64,000 bases of DNA from Crossaster papposus (Eukaryota > Echinodermata > Asteroidea > Velatida > Solasteridae). Each line of letters opens with the position of its first letter. Positions within the stretch are counted from its first letter, which is position 1. The DNA lies in NCBI GenBank assembly GCA_037893245.1, contig JBAIAA010000120.1:1240001-1304000 (forward strand), read 5' to 3'. The notes beneath the pieces are model-generated. The model saw only the letters and a program-made list of their open reading frames with translations. It was not told where the DNA came from and searched no databases. Position numbers and translations under genes: made by a program. This document shows, one piece after another, positions 44,301 through 55,400 of this stretch.

Positions 44301-47300
44301 GCGATCTAAGATGGGTATCCCACAAGATCAAAATCATGGACTTTGAAGCTTTGAGCTTTGAAGCAGGGGCTTATTAATGGGGTAAGAAAATAATGTACAA
44401 TGTATAAATATTTGTCTCAAATATGTATTGATGACATCATCTTATATTAATGACGTATGACGTAGTGACTGAGTGACGCCGACTGATGTCATGAATGAAG
44501 ATCAAGGTCAAGATCACGATCCTCTGTCAGCACAAAAGAACACAAAGAGACAGTTACATGCTGCACATCGATGCATTTCGCGACCGAGGTCGACATCACG
44601 ACAGACTTTAGAGTTCAATAGTTAGGCCCTATGGAAGAAACTGACGAAAGTTTTAGAAAAAAAATATGCAAGATTTTAAGAGAGGCTCATACAATTTCTT
44701 AAGAATAGTCGTCTTAAAATCAACAATTGCTGCCTATTATTTAATCTTTTTGCCAGTGATGAACCTTATTAAATTTCAATTGTGATCAAACATCACAAAG
44801 TATGACATAATTTTCGTGTACAATTGGAGAGCTCCAGATTATAGTGAAACGAGCAAAATAGAATTACACTGAGAAATATGTTGTTTTATTGTGTGTTTTT
44901 CAAAAACCTGCAAGAAAGGGTTCATTGTTTTTTATTTTACTGAAGCAATCAATATAATTAATTCTATTAGCTGACTGTGGTGTATGTTATTCACATTGTT
45001 TCCATCTTAAAAAGTAACAGTAAAGTTTGTTTAATGAAAGGTTGTTTTTCCCCCAAAAAACCCTGAGAATATGCACATAAAATGTTCATGCCTAAATATG
45101 TTTAGAATCACACCAATATATACAGCTTATAGTCCTACATGTATACCAATCATTAGAAAATAGAGCTTTATTTTATAAATTATGTACAGCCACTCTGGAT
45201 CACTAATTAAGTTATGTGAACAAATTTGAAAATTTACCCCCTATGAAGAATTGTAAGGGAGAGATTGCAAAGTAAGTTCAATAGCATATTCGTAAAGATT
45301 TTCAAATAATAAAGATAGGTGCATTTAACAAAAAATTGAATATTTTCTCGAAAGATAATGATAAATCTGTTGTTTTAGGCCTAGAGGAACTTGTTGCCCA
45401 GATATGCTATGATGAGACAGTCTTATTAGAAGGAATGATATGAAAATAAGTTAGGCTAGTTCTAGAATAGAATTAACTAATGTAGGCCTAGCTCTATAAA
45501 ATAACATCTTAGAGGAAATGTATAGTCTGCTAAATATTTCTAAACATGGTGACGACAAGCTGGATGAATAGAAATTATGATTTGTATCTACTTAAACCAA
45601 ACAGCGCCCTCCTATGGTGTCAGCCATACCTTAAAAAGGCTAATAGGGCTTATAGGGTAGCCACACTAGTGCGACTAGCAGTGGTGCAGCTAGGATTTTT
45701 TCAGTGAAAAGGGGGAGGGGCAAAGGTGGGGGGGGGGATTTGAAAGGGTAGCACCTGGGGGGGGGGGCACTGAAATATTTGTGGGATGGGCACGTGCCAC
45801 GATAACGATCAAAGTCAAGATCATGATCTTCTGAGAGCAAGAGCACACAATAAGACTCTTAAATGATGCATATATACAAGAATAACTTAAGATAGGCCTA
45901 CTTATTATAAGAACCGTCATTGTAATATCCCCAATTGCTGATAAATTATTGCATGTTTACTTCACCAAAATTGATGTTTTGATTTTCTTTTCTTTAGATT
46001 CAGTCAGGGATGACTTCAGATGATACATTTGAAGAGTGCCATCACTGGGTCTTACATAGCTAAGAAGCGAGCAAGATAGATAGGCCTACTTAGTAAATCA
46101 CAAAGAAAGATAAACTACAGATGAGAATATAACTAGATAATTGTAAACTTCCAGAAGCGAGTTAAATTCATGGAGATTCAAGGAAAGAACAAATAAGATT
46201 TAGGCAGAATGAAGATCAACGAAGAGAATGTTACAGCTGAGAACAAGGATGTTTAAAATGCAGCAGATGAAGAAGACATTTATGATAAATTAGTTCTCAA
46301 GACAATGACGATGACTGGGGGAATAGGGGCATGATTAAGATCAGGGGTCGAAAAATCTAAGGTCAAGGGTCAGATCTGTGTATCCTGAATGCGATCTAAG
46401 ATGGGTATCCCACAAGATCCAAATCATGGACTTTGAAGCTTTGAGCTTTGAAGCAGGGGCTTATTAATGGGGTAAGAAAATAATGTACAACAATGTATAA
46501 ATATGGATAATGATATTGGCATGTAGATGTTTTTCTCTCCAATATATATTGATGACATCATCTTATATTAATGACGTAAGACGTAGTGACTGAGTGACGC
46601 GGACTGATGTCATGAATGAAGATCAAGGTCAAGATCACGATCCTCTGTCAGCACAAAAGTACACAAAGAGACAGTTACATGCTGCACATCGATGCATTTC
46701 GCGACCGAGGTCGACATCACGACAGACTTAGTTAGGCTCTATGGAAGAAACGACGAAAGTTTTAGAAATAAATTTTACAAGATTTTAAGAGAGGCCCACC
46801 AATTATTTAAGAATAGTCGTCTTAAAATCAACAATTGCTGCCTATTATTTAATCTTTTTGCTAGTGATGAACATTATTAAATTTCAATTGTGATCAAACA
46901 TCACAAAGTATGACATAATTTTTAAGTTTTCGTATTTGTGTCGGGCCGGGAACGACCTTTTTACGGTACAATTGAAGAGCACCAGATTATAGTGAAACAA
47001 GCAAAATAAAATTACACCGAGAGATATGTTGTTTTATTGAGTTAATTTTCAAAAACCTGCAAGAAAGGGTTAATTGGTTGTTTTTTTACTGGAGCAATTA
47101 ATATAATTAGTTCTATTGGCCGATTGTGGTGTCTGTTGTTCACATTGTTTTTATTTTAAAAAGTTCCATATTGGTATAACAGTAAAGTTTGTTCAATGAA
47201 GGGTTGTTTTTCCCAAAAAACACAGAATATGCACATAAAAAGGTTCATGCCTACATATGTTTAGAATCACACCAATATATACAGCTTATAGTCCTACATG

Positions 47301-48745
47301 TATACCAATCATTAGAAAATGGAGCTTTATTTTATAAATTATGTACAGCCACTCTGGATCACTAATTAAGTTATGTGAACAAATTTGGAAATTTACCCCC
47401 TATGAAGAATTGTAAAGGAGAGATTGCAAAGTAAGTTCAATAGCATATTCGTAAAGATTTTCAAATAATAAAGACAGATACATTTAACAAAAAATTGAAT
47501 ATTTTTTTGGAAAGATAATGATAAATCTGTTGCGTTAGGCCTAGAGGAACTTGTTGCCCAGATATGCTATGATGAGACAGTCTTCTTGGAAGGAATAATA
47601 TGGAAATAAGTTAGGCTAGACCTAGAATAGAATTAACTGATGTAGGCCTAGCTCTATAAAATAACATCTTAGAGGAAAAGTATAGTCTGCTAAATAGTTC
47701 TAAACACGATGACGACGAGCTGGATGAATAGAAATTATGATTTGTATCTACTTAAACCCAAACAGCGCCCTCCTATGGTGTCAGCCATACCTTAAACAGA
47801 CTAATAGGGCTATAGGGTAGGCACACTAGTGCGACTAGCAGTGGTAGCTAGGATTATTTCAGTGAAAAGGAGGGGGGGTGAAGGGGGGAGGATTTGAAAG
47901 GGTGGCACCTGGGGGGGGGGGGGGGGGGGGGGAGGGGGGGGGGGGGGCGCACGATAACGATCAAAGTCAAGATCATGATCTTCTAAGAGCAAGAGCACAC
48001 AATAAGACTCTTAAATGATGCATATTGATGTATACAAGAATAACTTGAGATAGGCCTACTTAAATTTAGAAGAACCGTCATCGTAATATCCACAATGCTG
48101 CCTATTATTTAATCTTTTTGCTAGTGATGAACATTATTAAATTTCAATTGTGATCAAACATCACAAAGTATGACATAATTTTTTAGTTTTCGTATTTGTG
48201 TCGGGCCGGGAACGACTTTTTAACGGTACAATTGAAGAGCACCAGATTATAGTGAAACAAGCAAAATAGAATTACACTGAGAAATATGTTGTTTTATTGA
48301 GTTAATTTTCAAAAACCTGCAAGAAAGGGTTCATTTTTTTTTTTTTTACTGGAGCAATGAATATAATTAGTCCTATTGGCTGATTGTGGTGTCTGTCGTT
48401 CACATTGTTTTTATTTTAAAAAGTTCCATATTGGGTATAACAGTAAAGTTTGTTCAATGAAAGGTTGTTTTTCCCCAAAAAAACCCAGAATATGCACCTA
48501 AAATCTTCGCGCCTAATTTTTTTTAGAATCACACCAATTTATACAGCTTATAGTCCTACATGTATACCAATCATTAGAAAATAGAGCTTTATTTTATAAA
48601 TTATGTACAGCCACTCTGGATCACATACACAAGTTTTTTTACTTTTAGTAACTAAATTACGCTGATATAAAAATCTAGTATACAGTTTAAAATGTGCGCC
48701 AAATGTTTAAGAATATCACAAGAATACCTTGAATAAATTAGCATC

Positions 48746-49458
48746 TTTAAAAACATCTTCCTGAAACAATTAAAGACCCTTCTTGGGTCTGAAAATTGAA
48801 TTCCAATAGTACTCTTACACCACAAAATTGCTACAAAATATCCTGCATCTACAAGTTAAGCTAAACTATATTTTTCAAACCTTATATAAAAATACAAAAC
48901 TCTAAATCTGAGATACATAGTACTGCAATACATGTGCTGTAATGAAATCTGAAAGAAAGTGCTTTGGTGTATCGCTCTAAACTAATAATATCAAAAAGTA
49001 TTAAAGTAGGAAATTATTTCATGTTACTAACCTAAAAATGATGTTACCAACCTAAAAACGATGTTACTCATTGCTAAAAAAAAAAAAAAAAAAAACATGA
49101 AGTAAAGACCCTAAGGTAAAAACAATGCCCCTGAACAACTTATGAAAAGATAACATATTTCCAAATAAAAGTAACATTTAAAAGACCTGACCGTAAATTG
49201 TGTTAACAAGTGTGACATTTGTGGTGTCCTGGTTACACCTAGTAATTGTCCTAGTAATTGTCCTAGTAATTGTCCATGCAGGTGTCGTTGAAATTGTAGG
49301 TACTTTGCTTAAATGTAATCACTCTTTGAGATAGAAGACATCAAAGAGTGTGTCATGAATTAAGAAAAGAAATCTTCTGACATATGTAACAGGGACACAC
49401 ACAAAAATGAACCACTAATTTATGGACAGACTCATCACTAACTTGAAAGAAAAGTGCT
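48746..49458. other. Spacer between tandem array and ENPP gene
   Basis: AT-rich. It contains an A tract at about 49076-49096 and CTAGTAATTGTC repeated three times at about 49239-49275. It probably holds the ENPP 3' UTR. No coding exon is seen. Confidence 0.6.
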
Positions 49459-52400
49459 TTACATCATCCAGGCTGACATTGCTGGCATGTTGGTTTTGAA
49501 CCGAAGGTAATCCATCTTAAGTTCCTCATCTGCGCTCATGTCAGGATAAAGCTGTAGTCCTGAGATCAACTCGACATCTTGAACCGATGTCCAGTGGGTC
49601 GACAAATAGTCATCAAACGACTGTAAAGAAAAATACGCGCAATCTGTCAATTTTAAAAGACAAGGCATTGATCAAATAAGTTTGACTCAGATTTGTGTAT
49701 GGAAGTTCGCTCCAAACAAGGCAAAACTACAAAAGCCACTCAAGGTGAGGAGCTACAAAGAGGACAAAATCAAAGAAGCAAAAGGTAGAAATTAAGATTC
49801 CTCTTGAAGCAAGAGAAATCATAAGATGAGAGAAAACATGCAATCTGTGAATTTTAAAGGACAAGGCATTGATCAGATAAGTTTGACTTGGAATTTTGTA
49901 TGCAAGTTCAATCATAAGACGAGGGAAAACATGCTCTAGGCAAAGAATTCCAACACGTTAACCTGCGACAACGTACCTTGCAGATTCTGACGGAATTTGT
50001 GTGAGGTAAAACGAAGGATATCACTTCCAGAGACTGTAAGGAGCACATGTTCAAGCTAATGTCTTCCTTGCATCTTGAAGCTACGATGAAGTAGTGAGAT
50101 GGGACTGGAGTGTCTACAACCCAGGCTTGGCTGGAAAGGAGTAAGGAGAAGAAAATAAAGTTCTCCTTTAACTCAAGATAACATAACAGCCATCTGCATG
50201 AAGTATCACAGATTAAGGAGACGAAAATAAAAGGAAAAAATGTTGTCCTTTAACTCTAGATAACTTAACAGCCATAAAGTTATAGTACATCATTTGTCAG
50301 TTATGCATTTGTATTATTTGAAACAGCAAACGTTTTATCTCTGTGTGAATGCTGTATGTTGCGAGAAAATAATATTCTAAGTTTTCAATTTTGAAACGAC
50401 TACGAATGGAAATTTCCAAAAATGCATCTTTGAGACACATTTTTTGACTCTTTTATTGTTATTTTCTTTATAATAACAGCACGCCGGGAGAAGTAATTAA
50501 ATTGACAGGGAGTTTAGAGTCATTAATGTCTTTATATGAAGTAAGTTAAAAAAATAATATTCGGTTGGGTAACTACTGGAGAGATTTCAACAAAAGTTGG
50601 TGGCTAAATATATGTAATGGATCAAGGATGATTCCAATAAATTTTCAGATTGATCTGGATCTATATCGGGAATCTGGATCATTTAAATGATTTTTTAAAA
50701 CGTTTTTAAGGTTGGGCTGCACTTTTACCTAGCGTCTTTTTCTAGTTAAATGCGGGATTTTAATTACCTTGCTGCCAGATCCCGGTAAGTGTCCTGCAGT
50801 GTGTCGGAGTCCCAATCGTAAACTGGACCAATCACAACGTTCATCTCAGCTGATCGGTTGCCCTGATTTGCCCACTGGCGTATCTTACCGGCCAATGGTA
50901 GCCACACATCTAATAATTCAATTAAAGAAATGCGTAAACTGGATGATAATAGGTTGAATGAGGGCGCCGTAACGACACCATGTTCTGGATACCAACACTA
51001 GCAAAAATCATGTTTATTGATTATTTATTTATTAAAGTAAGTAATAACTTACTTTATTATAAAAATTAAGTGTACTAAAATTTCAATTTCTAGAATTAGG
51101 GCAGTCATGCTTTAATATACAAGACTACTCTTTAATCACTCGTGTAGTTATCAATGTATACTCAGTGCTTTCCTCAACTTTTTATTTAAAAAAATGACGG
51201 GCTAACTAACTTTACCAGCGCCGGGATTATTTTAACATCACCGAGCCGAGGGGCGGGATTATTTTTAACGAAACTCGAATCCGAAGCGGGTTCAGGCTGA
51301 TAATGCCGGGAAGCGCACCCACGCATTTCCGGCCCTGCTCGCTGCTGACAGACATTTCCGAACTTGAACTTGCGTGTTTATGCGTCATCCGTTTTGAATT
51401 TGGGAAAAATTTTGCGTTTATATACGTCATCTGGCGCGAACTGGTTAAAAGAAAATGACAGGCTAGCTAACTGTAGTAGGACTCCCCACTGACCTTGTTT
51501 GAAAGCAGCATACATGGGTACAATGTTGGCTGACGTCAGGGCATTCAACTCATTGTCCACAGAATCTGCTAAAGCTGAAACGAAATAAAAGACGCACGCA
51601 GGCACCACGTAAACAGGACGGAATTCTGATTACATTAAAAATTTGCCAAAATACCGTGTATTATAGTGTTGTAGTACTCAACCTCGAGTACTACTTGAGT
51701 ACATTTTTTTATGAGTACTCATACTTGTACTCGATTGTTAAAATTCTCGCACTTGGGCAGCCAAAGTACTCGTACTTGTCATGTCAAAATTGTACTCAAT
51801 CATCAAGGTACTCGTACTCAAATAGCAATACTCAATACAATAAATTGTATAACTTGACTTACCACGGCCTTATTTTATTTTATCGATACTTTTATTTGAT
51901 TTTTATAAAAAAATCAAAGGCACTTAAATGTTTGTAAGAATGCAAAGGAGCTGAAACACCTGTTCCAGTTTTTGTTGCAGGTAAACAAACAACCTGTCAC
52001 ATTCATCTCAAACAAAAAACACCCCAAATGACACAAAAACACTGAAAATTTGATTGTTGACTTACATGGATCATATAGAAATCCCTGTATTACATTGATA
52101 GGTAGTCGGGGATTCATGCTACGGTCGTAGTTGGAGCATTTTGGAGAATTCTCAGGCTGTAGTCTGACATCGTAACGCAAGCAGTTTACAATCTGTGTCG
52201 CTGTACCAGCCTAAACATTAAAAAAAATTGTCTTATTTGCAAGTGTATTTGCAAGAATCTACAAGTGTCTAACTTGCCTGCTTAGCTTATAGTATTCTAG
52301 GTATAGGGGTGAACAAATGCCCCTACCTCTCTCAGTGCTAACACAAAGCCAGTTATCATTTCTATCAAATCTAACTCATACCCTACGAGAGAAGAAGGGG

Positions 52401-55400
52401 TTAGATTTGTTTATAGGTTGTTAGTTATAACAGTAGGATAATTAATTATTAACCGAAAAATGTTCAGATGAACTTTTTTTTTAACACAACGCTGATGAGG
52501 CAACTCAAAGGTGTGGGCTTCAAATTAGAAATACTTAGAAAATTTCTTTACTCTTTGCCTAAATTGTGACAGATTATAGTTTGGAAGGAAACAAAGTTTA
52601 GGAAAGAAACAAAGTTTAGGTAGGAAGTTCAAAACAGAGGCAACAACAAGGAGAAAAAAACTTACATTTCTTCGTAGAGTGAAAGAGGCAAGTAGAGGGA
52701 TCTTGAGTTTGTTTTCAAAGGCAGCGACGAAGTTGGACTGAAACAGCTCACAGTAATCTTGCCCTGTGGGTCCGACGTTTCTCGAGATCTTGGGGAAACC
52801 AAAGGGAGCATTTCTCTGTCTGGAAATTGCAGCTGAATATGAAAAGGTTTGGAATAACAAATGAGGTCCCGATCATTTTGTGAACATGCTGTGTCTTGAA
52901 AAATGAGTGGTTTGTTTTTAACGCAACAGAAGTGGGACAAAAAAGACTTGGCTGGCCTAGTCAAGATGGACTAAAACGTCTTGGTTTAGGACATTGTTTA
53001 TACTTAGTCGGTTATTGGTACCTTAATCTGTTAGAGGAAAACAGGCTGGCTCTCGATCCGGAAAAAGTACACGATTGGGTTGTGCAGAGACTTACTAAAA
53101 GTGGATGAACTGATCAATTAATTAATTATTTTAATCTGTAGCAAATATTGTATTTATTTTGATATCAAATTCTACTTTGTTTTCAATTTTGATTTTTAAC
53201 TGATGCCTGTAAGTGGCGGTTCACCGATGTTGGTTTTCAGGAATAAATAAATTAATTAATTAATAAATAAAAAATATTATAAATAAATACAGAGTCTTAA
53301 AAGTAAATAATATTAACGACACTTACCGTTTGTTTGCCTGATACTTTCATCTTTCTCCTTCAGTACCACGCTGTTAGTTTCTGGGTAAGACTGACAAAAA
53401 ATATCCAATAAATAGAAAAGTTATTATACGTGATCTTTAAATTTGTCAAAAACAAAATGGGGAGGGAATGTTACTTAAACAAAAGACAACAAATAAAACA
53501 ATTTTTATTAATGGGGAGAACGTAAATATTGTTGCAGGTAAACAAACAACCTGTCACATTCATCTCAAATAAAACAAAAACACCAAAAATGACATTAAAA
53601 AAAGACAACAAATAAAACAATTTTTTGTTAATAGGAAGGACGTAAATATTTTGTTTTGATTAATCATTGTGACTAATTTATGCCTTTCATAACAAGGAAA
53701 TACTTCACAGAAAATCTATTTTCAATTGCTCCACTTTCTGGTAAACTTACATCCAGAGTTGCTTGGGTGCAGATGCAGCCCGTATCGGAATCTTCTTTCC
53801 TCTGATCGTACTCGTCGTCGTTTTCTGGGTAACTGCATTCCGAGTTCCTTGGAGATGAGAACTCCAAGGAGTCCGTTTCTTGCGTCTTAGGCGATGTCAG
53901 GACATCGCTGAAAATACCCGCCGAGCCGTTGTTGTCTCTTTGTGTCACATTGATAAGTTCTGTGTGAAGATTTAAATAGTAAACTTTGATATTTGTTTTA
54001 CTATAATGGGCTTTACAGTACAATGGTTTTAGTTTTTTTTTACTTAAATATCTTTTAAGACTATCATATGCCATGTCTTCGTCGATGTGGTTAGTGTCAG
54101 CACCATAGTCTACGATTTGGAGGGAAGCGGGGGGGGGGGGGGGGGGGGACATTTACAGTACAATTAATGCAACAGGTGTAAATACAATTATCGCTATCAT
54201 TCTGAACAGTGACGAAAATACACAAAATTAATCTCTATAAGACATGTTGGGGTGGGGCATTGAGGCAGGGGGATGGGAAGTGTGAAAATTTATGGGGAAA
54301 CTAGTGGTGGGAACTGGTGGTGGGAGGAGGGGGGGGGGGGCAACACTTGGGGTATTCTTTGAACTGGATTCTCAAAATAGTGTGTTGTGGCATTTGGGCT
54401 TAGAGCGAGTCTGATGTATGTTCGGAAAATAGTAAAGTTTTTGTTCTACCTGCCATGAGATTATACAAGTCAACATTCCTCACTGCAGATACAGTCTGGG
54501 CCGTCTTAAAGCTTTTTCCAAAACCGACGAACATCCCCTGAAGATAAGAAAACAATTAAACAAAAAACATTACTAAAGATTTAACCCTAACCCTGCCTGA
54601 CCCAGCACAGCAGTGCATCTGTGGTGACTGCTTGACCTTGCTGGACTCTGCACTCAACTCAATGTGACAAAGTACCTGGAGGGTTAGGGTTAAAGTACCT
54701 TCCAATATGATGGCAAGCACTGTACTCAGTGTGGTCCTGAGAGAAAATCACTGGTGTGGGACTCGTTCCAAGAAGTCTTAACACTTGACCATCAAGCTTG
54801 CCCCGGTCGGTCAGCTCAAATAGCCCATCTGGCCCAGAGGATAATAGTGGTACCGCAACTAAACTACTCATAGGAGCGTGAAGAGTTGGATTAGGGTCGA
54901 CCCAAAATCCAATATTGAGTTTAAATTCAAGTACTTGATTGCTAAGCTAGTCTTTAATTTGATGTCTCTGTCGTTTAACCCTAACAATCTCCAATCCAGT
55001 CAAACTCCAACATAGGTTTTGTTGGAATCTGTTAGGATGGGGACTAGTTTCTGGACCCCTTAGACTGATCGTCTTTTACATTGGGTAAGGCATACCATCA
55101 GAGTCCAACAGTTTGTGTGTACAGTTTGTAATTTGTAAGGATGGGTTAGGTTTCTAGTAAACTACACTATGGAGTTATGGTTAATGTAATCTCTCTGTCA
55201 TTTAATTACTAAGTTTACTGTGATTTCTGTCGTTTAATGATTTAATTGTTTACATCAATACAATACGGATACAGGTAAATTTCCAAATTTGTTTACATAA
55301 CTTAATTATAGTAGCCCATGTTTAAATTAGGATTATGAGCTGAGCATGCAGCATATGTGGTACTGTGGTAATTTATTCAAGTTATTCTTGTGGTATTCTT

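Larger units (their letters stand above)
35876..48745 (+). repeat. 12.8-kb tandem array of 2.1-2.5-kb units
   Basis: Direct repeats set off by CTAATTAAGTTATGTGAACA (or a variant) at 35941, 38393, 40764, 43134, 45202 and 47362, giving five full units and a partial sixth. Each full unit carries in order: a segment resembling a 72-codon frame, a GCGCCCTCCTATGG-like motif with G tracts in most, a GATCAAAGTCAAGATCATGATC segment, the small exon copy, a TGACG-rich block, a second diverged GATCAAGGTCAAGATCACGATC segment, and CACTCTGGATCAC near the end. Units 1 and 2 carry an extra inserted element. Units 4 and 5 share a deletion near CTGGATCAC, suggesting one copied the other. The sixth unit lacks the exon copy. 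Confidence 0.95.

Noticed and set aside
51227-51430. 67-codon minus-strand frame also seen at 5821, 7806 and 60800
   Set aside because: All lie inside the TTAA MITE; similarity between them is due to the repeat.
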